Position numbers and translations under genes: made by a program. 64,000 nucleotides of DNA from Thermotogota bacterium (GTDB lineage: Bacteria > Thermotogota > Thermotogae > Petrotogales > Petrotogaceae): NCBI GenBank assembly GCA_029780115.1, contig JAKOZG010000002.1:1-64000 (forward strand), in the 5' to 3' direction. The notes under the pieces are model-generated. The model ran no database searches. It saw only the letters and a list, made by a program, of their open reading frames with translations, and was not told the DNA's origin. Of the stretch, positions 9,183 through 18,425 are shown one piece after another (position 1 is the first letter of the stretch; the number at the start of each line of letters is the position of its first letter).

Positions 9183-10047
9183 TCCCAAAACCGCAAATTT
9201 AGATGAACTGAACATCTATGACATTTTAAGGGTGATTAATCAAGAAGACGCTACTGTGCCTTTAACAATTACAGAAAATTTGCAGACAATTGTTTCAATA
9301 GTAGAAATTTGTATTTCTACCATTGAAAATGGTGGAAGAATCGTGTATGTTGGAGCAGGAACTAGTGGTCGAGTCGCAGTCATAGATGCCGTTGAAACTG
9401 TTCCTACGTTTGATGTTGAACCTGGAACTTTTTTACCAATAATTGCCGGGGGAGAAAAAGCTTTTTTTACTGCGACTGAAAATGTAGAAGATTTTGAAGA
9501 AGGAGGCATAAAAGATCTAGAAAAAAACAATATAAGAGCACAAGATTTTGTAATGGGAATAACCGCTAGTGGTAGAACACCTTATGTAAAAGGAGCCTTA
9601 ACAAAGGCACGTGAAATTGGTTGTAAGACAGCGTTAATTTGTAATGTTAAAGATCCAGAATTAAAAGATTTTTGTGATATTGTCTTATCTTTAAGAACAG
9701 GTCCTGAGGTAATCACAGGAAGTACTCGAATGAAAGCTGGCTCTGCTCAAAAAATGGTTTTGAATATGATAAGTACTACAACTATGATAAAATTAGGTAA
9801 AACTTACAAAAATTATATGGTTGATGTAAAAGTTATGAACAAAAAGCTTGAGGAAAGAGCAATTAGAATTATTTCTGAAATAACAGGATTAGATAGAAAT
9901 ACAAGTAGAGACTATTTACTAAAAGCTAACATGAAACCTAAATTAGCTATCTTAATGATATTGTCAGGTAAGGATAAAAATTCTTGTGAAAATGTTCTAA
10001 AAGAAACGAACGTTCTTAATGAAGCTTTGAAAAAATTGGGGGTGTGA
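9151..10047 (+). CDS. murQ: N-acetylmuramic acid 6-phosphate etherase MurQ
   Basis: Cytoplasmic SIS-domain lyase that cleaves the D-lactyl ether of MurNAc-6-phosphate to give GlcNAc-6-phosphate and lactate. About 298 aa from ATG 9151, chosen because CGGAGG lies 7 nt upstream; this start is inside the end of nagZ. GAGTSGR (about 68-74), ETVPTF, ITASGRTPYV and TGSTRMKAGSAQK are signature MurQ segments. The C-terminal helical part is complete. No PTS permease (MurP) is nearby, so MurNAc is probably phosphorylated inside the cell by the operon's kinase. Confidence 0.95.
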   Translation: MLEFLETEKSNPKTANLDELNIYDILRVINQEDATVPLTITENLQTIVSIVEICISTIENGGRIVYVGAGTSGRVAVIDAVETVPTFDVEPGTFLPIIAGGEKAFFTATENVEDFEEGGIKDLEKNNIRAQDFVMGITASGRTPYVKGALTKAREIGCKTALICNVKDPELKDFCDIVLSLRTGPEVITGSTRMKAGSAQKMVLNMISTTTMIKLGKTYKNYMVDVKVMNKKLEERAIRIISEITGLDRNTSRDYLLKANMKPKLAILMILSGKDKNSCENVLKETNVLNEALKKLGV

Positions 10048-10054
10048 GGAAATT

Positions 10055-10780
10055 ATGGAAAAAGTACCAATACCACTTTATTATCAATTGTACCTTGAAC
10101 TTAAAGAGAAACTTATAGAAGAATATAAAAAAGGTGAAAAATTTTTAACCGAAATGGAAATTTGTGAAAAATATGGTGTATCAAGACCTACGGTAAGAAA
10201 AGCACTAGATGAATTAGAAAGAGAAGGACTTATTGAAAGGAAAAGAGGCCAAGGTACCTTTTATACTGGCATTAAACAAGAAGAAGAATTAAGTAAATTA
10301 ACTGGTTTTACCGAAGAAGCTCTAAAACAAGGGCATAAGACTTACTCATTAGTCTTAGAAAATAAGTTAGTAGAAATACCTACCGAATTGATAAAAGACT
10401 TTGAACTTCCTAAAAATGCTAGGGTAGTTCTCTTAAAAAGAGTGAGATATTTAGACGAAGAACCATATGCAATTGAAACAGCTTATTTAAACCCTGGGGC
10501 GGATATAAGAGTCTTGAATATAATTGAAAGAAATATGGGAAAAGAATCTTTGTATCAAATATTAAATAATGAGTACGGAATTAAATTTTCAAAAGCTATA
10601 GAAACTCTGGAAGTTACTAGACTAACAAAAGAAGAGGCAAAATATTTATCTCAAAAAGAAGGAGAACCAGCTGCACTCAGAACACGTTACACTTACACAG
10701 AAGCTAACCAATGCATTGAGTATGTAATTTCCATATACAGAGGAGATAAATATAAATTTAGAGTGGTGAGGGAAGTTTGA
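10055..10780 (+). CDS. GntR family transcriptional regulator with UTRA domain
   Basis: DNA-binding regulator, 241 aa. The winged helix covers about residues 8-72 (KYGVSRPTVRKALDELEREG, then KRGQGTFY). A UTRA ligand-binding domain of the HutC/NagR type fills about 90-235. The ATG follows GTGAGGAAATT. It sits inside the amino-sugar operon between murQ and the kinase, so the likely ligand is a phosphorylated amino sugar (GlcNAc-6-P or similar, as for NagR/DasR). The near-palindrome over the operon promoter is a candidate target. Confidence 0.9.
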   Translation: MEKVPIPLYYQLYLELKEKLIEEYKKGEKFLTEMEICEKYGVSRPTVRKALDELEREGLIERKRGQGTFYTGIKQEEELSKLTGFTEEALKQGHKTYSLVLENKLVEIPTELIKDFELPKNARVVLLKRVRYLDEEPYAIETAYLNPGADIRVLNIIERNMGKESLYQILNNEYGIKFSKAIETLEVTRLTKEEAKYLSQKEGEPAALRTRYTYTEANQCIEYVISIYRGDKYKFRVVREV

Positions 10781-11634
10781 AGTTTCTAGGAATGGATGGT
10801 GGAGGTACCCATATTGCAGTTTCTATAGTTAATGAAAAAGGAAACAACCTGATGGAATTTGAAATAAATACCGGCGTTAATCTAACTTCTGTTGATCAAG
10901 AAAGATTAAAAAATATTTTTAAGGAAATTTATTACAAAACAGGTTTTGTTGATGGAATTGTTGTTAGTTTTTCAGGAGCAGGAACACAAAAAAGAAAAGA
11001 TAATTTAAAATCTATAATTAAAGATGTCTTTAAAATCGATGAAATCATAGTATATAATGACGGAGAATCTATTCTCTACGCGTGTTATAATGGAAATAAT
11101 GAGGCACTTGTAATTTCAGGAACAGGTACCGTTGTAATGGGAATGACCTCAGAAAAGCAAATAATAAGAAGTGGAGGATGGGGTCATCTTTTTAATGATG
11201 TTGGTGGAGGATTCTGGATCGCAACAAGAATTATTCAGGAGGCTTTCAGATATCGAGATGAATTAAGAGAATTCGATCCGATTTTTGAAAGACTTAAAAT
11301 ATATTACAGGGTAGATGCAATTGAAGAACTTACGAGTTTACAGGGAAAAGAAGATTTCAAAACGATTATTTCTTCTTTTACTAAAGATGCTTTAAAAGAA
11401 CCTACTCTGTTAGTTAAAGAAATAGTTGAAGAAGGAATACAAGATCTTTCATTTAGGTGTAAAATGATATTAGACAAGCTTGCTCTTAAAGAAATTTACA
11501 CACATGGAGGATTATTTGAGTCCAAATTCTACCAAAGTGTATTTAAAGAATTTATGCATCCATATTCTATATTACCTTTAAAAATAAATGTTAGCGAACA
11601 AATGGCATTACTTGCAAAAAAACATTCTACATAA
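10777..11634 (+). CDS. BadF/BadG-type amino-sugar kinase (MurK/NagK-like)
   Basis: ATP-dependent sugar kinase of the ASKHA superfamily, 285 aa. Phosphate 1 motif GMDGGGTH (5-12), ISGTGTVVMG in the middle and GGWGHLFNDVGGGFWI are typical of N-acetylglucosamine kinase and of clostridial MurK, which acts on both MurNAc and GlcNAc. The start is TTG 10777, overlapping the regulator stop, with GTGAGGGAAG as ribosome site. In this operon it would feed MurQ with MurNAc-6-P and NagA with GlcNAc-6-P. Dual specificity is inferred from the absence of a second kinase. Confidence 0.85.
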   Translation: MKFLGMDGGGTHIAVSIVNEKGNNLMEFEINTGVNLTSVDQERLKNIFKEIYYKTGFVDGIVVSFSGAGTQKRKDNLKSIIKDVFKIDEIIVYNDGESILYACYNGNNEALVISGTGTVVMGMTSEKQIIRSGGWGHLFNDVGGGFWIATRIIQEAFRYRDELREFDPIFERLKIYYRVDAIEELTSLQGKEDFKTIISSFTKDALKEPTLLVKEIVEEGIQDLSFRCKMILDKLALKEIYTHGGLFESKFYQSVFKEFMHPYSILPLKINVSEQMALLAKKHST

Positions 11635-11646
11635 AGGAGTGATTGC

Positions 11647-12570
11647 GTGTCTTATACATTAGAAGAAATTCTTAGAATACCGGCTTTGTTAGAAAATTTG
11701 AAAGATTTTAAGTTTGATTTTTCAAAAGATAAAAGTTATCTGTTTGTAGGGTGTGGCTCTTCTTTTAATTTGGGTTTTATCGCGAAAACATTGTTAAATA
11801 TGAACGGTTATAAAGCAGATGTGATAACTAGTGGTTACGTAATGTTATTTAATAAGATTCCTAAAAGTGACGTCGCAATTCTAATCACCAGAACAGGAGA
11901 GACAACTGAAACTGTAAAAGCTGCACAAACTATTAAAAACTTCGGCATTAAAACCATTGGGATAACTTGTGCAAAAGATTCTACTATCAGTAAAATTTCT
12001 GATGAAAGTATAATATTAGATTTTGCTGAAGAAAAAAGCGTTGTTATGACGGGTTCTTTCGTCCTTATTTTGGCATTGCTTGTAAATGGTATCAATAAAT
12101 ATGATTTTTCTGAAGAAAGCAAAAAAGTTTTAAACTCATCAACCGAAGTTATTGACAAGCTAGATCTCAGCAAATATGAACATTTTGTTTTTTTAGGTTA
12201 TGATGAAAATCTAGGTGTCTCAAAAGAAGGAGCTTTAAAATTACAAGAAATGGCTTTGCAATACGTTGAATATCATGAACCACTCGAATATAGACATGGA
12301 CCAATATCAAGGCTTACTGAAAAAACTCTGGTTGTTATTAATTCAAAAGACAATCTTGAAGAAAAAAAATTAAAAAAAGACATAGAAAAATTAGGAGCCA
12401 CAACATTAGAAATTTCCTTTCAAGGAGAAATAAAAGTCCCCAACTTCAATGGTTTTGAAATCCCTCTAAGACTGATACCTATACAATATTTAGGATACAA
12501 AAAAGCAATCCAAATGGGATATAACCCTGATACCCCAAGAAATTTATCAAAGTCGGTAAAGCTCGAATAG
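11647..12570 (+). CDS. Double-SIS sugar-phosphate deaminase/isomerase (NagB-II/GlmS-isomerase type)
   Basis: Predicted glucosamine-6-phosphate deaminase giving fructose-6-phosphate and ammonia. Two SIS domains, roughly residues 20-150 and 175-305; the GlmS glutaminase domain is missing. FVGCGSSFNLG and TRTGETTETV lie in the first domain; EGALKLQEMA and EYHEPLEYRHGP in the second match the NagB-II/AgaS group. GTG 11647 follows AAAGGAGTGATT. Placement directly before nagA, as in the related Thermotoga GlcNAc cluster, supports this role over a fructoselysine or tagatose-amine enzyme. Confidence 0.85.
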   Translation: MSYTLEEILRIPALLENLKDFKFDFSKDKSYLFVGCGSSFNLGFIAKTLLNMNGYKADVITSGYVMLFNKIPKSDVAILITRTGETTETVKAAQTIKNFGIKTIGITCAKDSTISKISDESIILDFAEEKSVVMTGSFVLILALLVNGINKYDFSEESKKVLNSSTEVIDKLDLSKYEHFVFLGYDENLGVSKEGALKLQEMALQYVEYHEPLEYRHGPISRLTEKTLVVINSKDNLEEKKLKKDIEKLGATTLEISFQGEIKVPNFNGFEIPLRLIPIQYLGYKKAIQMGYNPDTPRNLSKSVKLE

Positions 12571-12582
12571 GAGGCTTAGATT

Positions 12583-13668
12583 ATGAAGTTGGAAAAAGTC
12601 TTAATCGTTGATCCAATAAAAGGAGAATTTACAGGAGACGTTGAAATAGAAGGTAAAAAAATCACTAAAGTCTCTGTAAAAGATTACTATAGCTATGACA
12701 ACATTGTTATGCCGGGTTTTGTTGACGTTCATACTCATGGTCAAAAAGGTATCAATGTTATGGATGCATCAAGTGAAGATTTCAAAAAATGGGCGGAAAA
12801 CAATTTCTCATATGGAGTTACCTCTTTTATACCCTCGACAGTTTCTGCTTCTAAAGATCAAATTCTCAAAGTTTTGGAAAATTCAAAAGATGTTGGTTTA
12901 TCGATAGAAGGAATTCACTTAGAAGGTCCATTTATAAGTCTAGAAAAGAAAGGAGCTCAAAATCCACAATACATTAGAAAACCCACTATTGAAGAACTCG
13001 AAGAAATCATAACTGAACAAGTCAAATTGATAACTATGGCTCCCGAAGTTGAAAACTTTTTTGATGTCATTGATTATTTAAAAGAAAAAAATGTAGTTAT
13101 ATCTCTAGGACATACTAACGCGGACTTTAATCTCTTTAAAAAAGCTTTTCAATCTGGAATAAATAGAATAACTCATTTTTCTAATGCATTAACTCCCTTG
13201 CATCATAGAAATATAGGTGGAACAGGGTCGGCACTATATTTGGACTTCCATCTAGAAATGATTTGTGACGGTATACACCTGAGTCGAGAATTCGTGGATC
13301 TAACTTATCAAATCAAAGGGTCAGACAAAATCATTTTGATAACCGATTCTTTTGAAGGTGCTGCACTTGAAGATGGTCATTATAAATTAGGAGGATTAGA
13401 CGTAACAGTTAAAGACGCAAAAGCTTTCTTAGCAGATGGAACTATAGCTAGCAGCACTCTTGTATTTAACGAAGGAGTAAAAAACTTCAAAAAATTTACA
13501 AATTGTTCTCTCCAAGAACTAGCTAAAGTATCTTCTTATAATGCATTAAGAAACCTTAATATTTTAAATAAAGGAAGAATTGAAACTGGATACGTCGCTA
13601 ATCTTGTGATTTTAGATAAAAATTTAGATTTAGTTCAGACAATATTCGAAGGAAGACGTGTATTTTAA
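12583..13668 (+). CDS. nagA: N-acetylglucosamine-6-phosphate deacetylase
   Basis: Metal-dependent amidohydrolase converting GlcNAc-6-P to glucosamine-6-P and acetate, 361 aa. VDVHTHG near residues 47-53 gives the HxH metal site; HLEGPF near 110 carries the metal Glu; SLGHTNAD and RITHFSNALTPLHHR supply later His ligands; LITDS near 267 holds the catalytic Asp. Length is close to the family norm of about 380. It ends the operon and follows the deaminase by 12 nt behind an AGGAGG-like site. No hairpin follows the stop directly. Confidence 0.95.
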   Translation: MKLEKVLIVDPIKGEFTGDVEIEGKKITKVSVKDYYSYDNIVMPGFVDVHTHGQKGINVMDASSEDFKKWAENNFSYGVTSFIPSTVSASKDQILKVLENSKDVGLSIEGIHLEGPFISLEKKGAQNPQYIRKPTIEELEEIITEQVKLITMAPEVENFFDVIDYLKEKNVVISLGHTNADFNLFKKAFQSGINRITHFSNALTPLHHRNIGGTGSALYLDFHLEMICDGIHLSREFVDLTYQIKGSDKIILITDSFEGAALEDGHYKLGGLDVTVKDAKAFLADGTIASSTLVFNEGVKNFKKFTNCSLQELAKVSSYNALRNLNILNKGRIETGYVANLVILDKNLDLVQTIFEGRRVF

Positions 13669-13757
13669 AATCCGAGACTTCTTTAATGCTTATATTTTAT
13701 GATTAAGTACAAAATTCAATAACAACTGAAAATCCTAAACAGAAGACATAATTTTTG

Positions 13758-13766
13758 TGGTATAAT
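13758..13766 (+). promoter_or_regulatory. Extended -10 promoter of mnmG
   Basis: TGGTATAAT is an extended -10 box; no good -35 is visible at 17 nt. It lies in the 172-nt gap after nagA and points at mnmG. Confidence 0.6.
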
Positions 13767-13787
13767 TTAATATAATGAAAAACTAGG

Positions 13788-13810
13788 GGGAGGCTAGATC
13801 AAAGCCTCCC
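13788..13810 (+). promoter_or_regulatory. Leader hairpin upstream of mnmG
   Basis: GGGAGGCT (13788-13795) pairs perfectly with AGCCTCCC (13803-13810) around a 7-nt loop. It lies between the mnmG promoter and its ribosome site (GGAGGTGA, 13827-13834). Only a weak T-rich stretch follows. The right arm CCTCC could instead pair with the GGAGG of the ribosome site, so two exclusive folds are possible. It may be an attenuator, a translational switch or a leaky terminator. Confidence 0.55.
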
Positions 13811-13840
13811 ATTTGCTTTATTAATTGGAGGTGAGTATTT

Positions 13841-15718
13841 TTGATAAAATCGGATAATGATTTCGATGTAATAGTTGTAGGAGCAGGTCACGCTGGAATT
13901 GAAGCTTCTTTAGCTTCAGCTAAAATGGGAATGAAGACATTACTTTTAAACATAAACTTGGATACTGTAGGTTGGACACCATGTAATCCAGCAATTGGTG
14001 GTCCTGCCAAAGGAGTTGTTACACGAGAAATTGATGCACTAGGAGGAGTACAAGCAAAAGTAGCCGATGACACGATGATAAATATACGTATGTTAAATAC
14101 CAGTAAAGGAATAGCCGTGAGAGCTTTGAGGGCTCAAGTTGACAAATACGAGTATTCAAGAAGAATGAAAGAAATTTTAGAATCCACTAATAATTTAATT
14201 TTAAGGCAAGGCATTGTAAAAAAAATATTAGTTGATGGAAAAAGAGTAATAGGTGTAGAAACAGAATTAGGAATGAAATATTTCGCTAAAGCTGTCATTT
14301 TAACAACAGGAACATTTTTGAGAGGAAAAATATTTGTTGGAAGAGAATCTTTTGAATCAGGAAGAATCGGTGAATTACCTGCAAATTCATTAACTTTTTC
14401 GTTAATAGAAAATGGATTGAAAGTCGGTAGATTTAAAACAGATACTTCTCCTAGAATTCGTAATGATTCTGTTGATTTTACGAAGTTTGAAGTTCAAAAT
14501 ACTTCTGATGAACCTCTGGCTTTTTCATACTGGAATGAACCTAAATTACTATCAAAAGAATATCCCTGTTATCTTGGAAAAACCAATAATAATACCCATG
14601 AAGTTATAATGAAATATATTGATTATTCTCCCTGGTACGGAACAATAAAATTATTGTCAAGTAAAGGTCCAAGATACTGCCCTTCCATAGAAGATAAGGT
14701 TATGAAGTTTCATAAGGATTCTCACCAATTTTTTCTTGAGCCTGAATCAAAATATTCGAAAGAAATTTATTTAAACGGATTAAGCACAAGCCTACCTTAT
14801 GAAGCTCAACTAGAAATGCTTAGAACAATTCCAGGCCTTGAAAATGCGATAATAGTAAGACCTGCTTACGCTATAGAATATGACTTTATTTATCCTAAAC
14901 AATTGAAACACAATTTAGAAACAAAAGAGATTGAAGGATTGTTTTTAGCAGGTCAGATAAATGGAACAAGCGGATATGAAGAAGCAGCAGGGCAAGGTAT
15001 TATCGCTGGAATAAATGCTGCTCTTAAAGTTAAAAATGAAGAGCCTTTTATTTTAGATCGATCTGAGGCTTATTTAGGGGTATTAATTGATGATTTAATA
15101 ACAAAAGGAGTAGACGAACCATATAGACTCCTTACATCACGTGCCGAGTACCGGTTATTATTAAGGCATGACAATGCACATCTAAGATTATATAAATATG
15201 GTTACAAGTATGGTTTGCTAAACAAAGAGCAATACGAAAAAGTTCTAAATCTTGAAAAGCAGATAGAATATCATATTTCAAGACTAAATCAAATCAATAT
15301 TAATCCAAGTGAAGTAAATGAGATACTACTTGAAAAAAGTTCCTCGAAAATAAAAAGTAGTGTTAAATTTGGGGAACTGTTAAGAAGAACTGAAATTTCT
15401 TATCATGATATTAAACATTTAGATCCTGAAGAGATTAAAGAAAAAGAAGTGATAGAACAAGTTGACATATTTTTTAAATATGAGGGATATTTCAAAAGAA
15501 TGAACGAAGAAATTGCTAGGATGAAAGAACTAGAAAAAGTGACAATTCCAAACGATATAGACTATGATGAAATACCTAATATAGCGTTTGAAGCGAAAGA
15601 AAAGTTAAAACAAATAAAGCCAGAAACGCTTGGACAGATGTCAAGAATTCCTGGAATAAATCCAGCAGATATAATAAACCTAAATATCTATTTAAAACAG
15701 AAATATAAATCTAAATAA
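13841..15718 (+). CDS. mnmG: tRNA uridine-34 5-carboxymethylaminomethyl synthase subunit MnmG
   Basis: FAD-dependent partner of MnmE that modifies the wobble uridine of several tRNAs. 625 aa, full length. The FAD-binding [11 protein letters not shown] lies at about 10-20; [10 protein letters not shown] follows near 49; [22 protein letters not shown] and the C-terminal helical [14 protein letters not shown] are family hallmarks. Start is TTG 13841 behind GGAGGTGA. It is transcribed alone from its own promoter and ends at a strong bidirectional terminator. Confidence 0.97.
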   Translation: MIKSDNDFDVIVVGAGHAGIEASLASAKMGMKTLLLNINLDTVGWTPCNPAIGGPAKGVVTREIDALGGVQAKVADDTMINIRMLNTSKGIAVRALRAQVDKYEYSRRMKEILESTNNLILRQGIVKKILVDGKRVIGVETELGMKYFAKAVILTTGTFLRGKIFVGRESFESGRIGELPANSLTFSLIENGLKVGRFKTDTSPRIRNDSVDFTKFEVQNTSDEPLAFSYWNEPKLLSKEYPCYLGKTNNNTHEVIMKYIDYSPWYGTIKLLSSKGPRYCPSIEDKVMKFHKDSHQFFLEPESKYSKEIYLNGLSTSLPYEAQLEMLRTIPGLENAIIVRPAYAIEYDFIYPKQLKHNLETKEIEGLFLAGQINGTSGYEEAAGQGIIAGINAALKVKNEEPFILDRSEAYLGVLIDDLITKGVDEPYRLLTSRAEYRLLLRHDNAHLRLYKYGYKYGLLNKEQYEKVLNLEKQIEYHISRLNQININPSEVNEILLEKSSSKIKSSVKFGELLRRTEISYHDIKHLDPEEIKEKEVIEQVDIFFKYEGYFKRMNEEIARMKELEKVTIPNDIDYDEIPNIAFEAKEKLKQIKPETLGQMSRIPGINPADIINLNIYLKQKYKSK

Positions 15719-15720
15719 AA

Positions 15721-15762
15721 AATAACTGCCTGAGCGAGGCTTCTCAAGCAGTTATTTTTTTA
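15721..15762. terminator. Bidirectional terminator between mnmG and the secreted repeat protein gene
   Basis: AATAACTGC (15721-15729) pairs with GCAGTTATT (15748-15756); further pairs lie inside. Ts follow on the plus strand and an A-run precedes it, so it serves both convergent genes. Confidence 0.85.
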
Positions 15763-15775
15763 TCCAAGAATTTTT

Positions 15776-16933
15776 TTATTTTATAGTATATTTTAAAACA
15801 AACACATCTTTCATATCGTCTGCACCCAAATCAGGTGACTCAGAATAACCTCCAAGATAAAGATTTCCCTTATTATCTATGTCTATAGAGAAAGCAACAT
15901 CGTCTCCGTAACCGCCGATAATTCTTTCGCTGAGTAAATTCCCGTTTACATCATATTCTAATATGACAATGTCTTTGTCTTTATAATCTTTATTTGGATT
16001 TGTAATATAACCTGTTACAAAAATATGACCATTAGGAGCTATAGCTAGCGAGTATCCATGATCACCTTCTATATCTCCATAAAATCTTTCCCATACAATT
16101 TTACCGTTATAGTCAACTTTTACAACATAAATGTCAGTCCACTTTGTTTTCCAAGAACCTTCATAACCAACAGCGACATAACCACCTGGAACTTCCTTAA
16201 CGTCGAAACCTCTTGCATATTCTCTTGGAGAAAATACTTTAGTCCAAATTTCTTCTCCGTTCTTATCCACTTTAGTTAGATAAAATTTTGTTAAGTTTTC
16301 GAAAATTTGTACAATCGTTCCCGCTATAATAAAATTGCCATCAGATGTTTTTTCTATACTCAATGGTTTAGTATCAGATCCAGGAACAAAATAAGGTAGC
16401 CATTTTTGATAAACGATATTGCCAGATTTATCTAATTTTACTATAATGCCCCTCATGTTTAATGTTTCGGGATCAGAACCATAACCAATTACTATAAAAC
16501 CATCATTTACTTCCACAAAATCAGTACCTTTATCCTGTCCTAATTTTGTCAAATTTTTTGTAAATTTGTTTTTACCTATCTTATTAATATATATATCAAA
16601 ATCACTTCCATATGAACCCGATGTACCAACAATGACTAAATCACCATCTGATGCGACTCCACCACTACTAATCCAATCATTATAGATACCGCCTAATGTG
16701 TTCTCATAAACCAAATTACCTACTTGATCAAACTTTAAGATCAACATATCTTCGTTAAAACCCATCTCATCTGTGTAACCAAAAGCATACACTCCATCTT
16801 CCACTGCTGCTACTTTGAATATTTCTTGGGCACCTGGTAGGGTATAAACTCTTCCCCAATCCAAAGTGACTGAAGCCATGGAAAGAATGGAAACAACTAA
16901 AATCAATACTAACAAAATTTTGGTCTTCACCAC
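15776..16933 (-). CDS. Secreted repeat protein, predicted beta-propeller
   Basis: 385 aa with a signal peptide (hydrophobic residues 5-19, cleavage near SMASV). The rest is a run of six to seven degenerate repeats of about 45-50 aa. Each has the pattern DK.GN..W...GG...D......DG....G, as in FLANTHYGGD-, GGYGDD- and EGDHGYSL-type turns. This is the pattern of delta-60/SBBP-like propellers, predicted to fold as a closed beta-propeller on the cell surface or in the periplasm. Start is one of two adjacent GTGs (16933 or 16930) behind GGAGGG. No catalytic motif is visible; ligand or partner binding is likely but unknown. Confidence 0.75.
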   Translation of the reverse strand: MVKTKILLVLILVVSILSMASVTLDWGRVYTLPGAQEIFKVAAVEDGVYAFGYTDEMGFNEDMLILKFDQVGNLVYENTLGGIYNDWISSGGVASDGDLVIVGTSGSYGSDFDIYINKIGKNKFTKNLTKLGQDKGTDFVEVNDGFIVIGYGSDPETLNMRGIIVKLDKSGNIVYQKWLPYFVPGSDTKPLSIEKTSDGNFIIAGTIVQIFENLTKFYLTKVDKNGEEIWTKVFSPREYARGFDVKEVPGGYVAVGYEGSWKTKWTDIYVVKVDYNGKIVWERFYGDIEGDHGYSLAIAPNGHIFVTGYITNPNKDYKDKDIVILEYDVNGNLLSERIIGGYGDDVAFSIDIDNKGNLYLGGYSESPDLGADDMKDVFVLKYTIK

Positions 16934-17089
16934 AATCCCTCCTATCTTTTATAATTTTTTTAAAATTTTGATTACTTATAGATACAAATTTTACTTATGA
17001 GACAATTTAAAATCAATTAAATTTTAAATTCTACATAATTATAACATAAAAAAAGAAAAAAATACAACTTATAATTCAAAAATAACAAC

Positions 17090-18271
17090 TCAAATAATAT
17101 TTAAATCTTTACCAATCTTTTCAAATTTAGATAGAGCGAAATCTAAATCTTCTTTTGAATGAGTAGCACTAATCATGACTCTAATTCTTGCTTTTCCTCG
17201 TGGAACAGTAGGATAGACAATGGCTGATGCGAAAATTCCTTCTTCGTAAAGTTTAGCGCTAAAGTCTCGAGTCTTTTTTTCATCATAGATCATAACAGGT
17301 GTTATAGGGGTTTCAGTCTCACCAATATTGTAACCCATCTTTTTAATAACATCTTGAAAATAGTGGGCATTTTGCCATAATTTGTTTACCAATTCGTTTG
17401 ATTCCGAAAGGATTTTAGTAGCTTCTAATGCTGCGGCTGTTTCAGCAGGTGACAAAGAACTTGAAAATAAAAATGGTCGAGCTTTTTGCTTTAGATAATC
17501 TATTAATATTTTTCTACCCGCAATAAAACCTCCAACCACACCAAAGGCTTTTGATAGAGTGCCTATTTCGATATCTATCTCGTTACTTAACTTAAAGTGA
17601 TCAGCAACTCCTCTACCATTCTCTCCAAGCACTCCTTCTCCATGGGCATCATCAACCATAACTAATGCATCATATTTTTTGGCTAGATTAACTATACCAG
17701 GAAGGGGAGCGATATCTCCGTCCATGCTAAATACACCGTCAGTTATTATCAGTTTTCTTCTAAAATTCTCATTTGAAGCTTTTATCAATTGTTCTTCTAA
17801 AGATCTAAGATTTTTGTGTTCCCAAATATATCTCTTAACCTTTGATAATCTAATCCCATCTATAATACTAGCATGATTTAGCTCATCAGAAAAAATCGCG
17901 TCATTTTCATTAGTAATAGCAGGGATAACTGCTTGATTAGCGTTAAACCCAGATTGCACAACCAGTGTAGCTTCCACCTTTTTGAAATCTGCTAGTCTCT
18001 GTTCTAATTCTTCGTGTATCTTCATTGTGCCAGCAATTGTTCTAACTGCACCTGGTCCAACACCCCATTGTTGGATTGCTTTGACGGCTGCCTCTTTCAA
18101 TCTTGGATGATTTGCTAAACCCAAATAATTATTGGAACAAAGATTTAAAACCTTTTTACCACCCACATTTATCCACGACCCTTGAGGACTTTCAAGAGTT
18201 CTTATATTAACAAGTAAAGCAGAATCTTCCAATTCTTTCATTTCTTTTTGTATTTGATCATAAAAATTCAC
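17090..18271 (-). CDS. kbl: 2-amino-3-ketobutyrate coenzyme A ligase (glycine C-acetyltransferase)
   Basis: PLP enzyme that splits 2-amino-3-ketobutyrate with CoA into glycine and acetyl-CoA, second step of threonine breakdown. 393 aa, normal for the alpha-oxoamine synthase family. [12 protein letters not shown] near 46, [16 protein letters not shown] near 206 and the PLP lysine in [11 protein letters not shown] near 240 are visible. Related 8-amino-7-oxononanoate synthases look similar, but the adjacent tdh gene upstream settles the call. Confidence 0.92.
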   Translation of the reverse strand: MNFYDQIQKEMKELEDSALLVNIRTLESPQGSWINVGGKKVLNLCSNNYLGLANHPRLKEAAVKAIQQWGVGPGAVRTIAGTMKIHEELEQRLADFKKVEATLVVQSGFNANQAVIPAITNENDAIFSDELNHASIIDGIRLSKVKRYIWEHKNLRSLEEQLIKASNENFRRKLIITDGVFSMDGDIAPLPGIVNLAKKYDALVMVDDAHGEGVLGENGRGVADHFKLSNEIDIEIGTLSKAFGVVGGFIAGRKILIDYLKQKARPFLFSSSLSPAETAAALEATKILSESNELVNKLWQNAHYFQDVIKKMGYNIGETETPITPVMIYDEKKTRDFSAKLYEEGIFASAIVYPTVPRGKARIRVMISATHSKEDLDFALSKFEKIGKDLNII

Positions 18272-18374
18272 ATTAACACCTCCCTCAATATAGTGTCCAT
18301 AGATGTTTTTTAGAATTCTATTTAGTTCTTTTATATAATTTATGTTTTTATTTAAGATCTTGTTCCTTTAAAAC

Positions 18375-18418
18375 TTGATCAAAAACTTGATCAAACTTAA
18401 GTTTAGTTTTACTAAACT
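18375..18418. repeat. Tandem TTGATCAA palindromes and a small hairpin between tdh and kbl
   Basis: TTGATCAA occurs at 18375-18382 and 18387-18394 (12-nt period). Next to it AGTTTAGT (18400-18407) pairs with ACTAAACT (18411-18418). All lie in the 154-nt gap just after the tdh stop. Function unknown; possible processing or regulator sites. Confidence 0.55.
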
Positions 18419-18425
18419 CAACATA

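Noticed and set aside
15776-16933. Secreted repeat protein as a PQQ enzyme
   Set aside because: The repeats lack PQQ tryptophan-docking motifs and any catalytic residues; only a propeller fold is supported.
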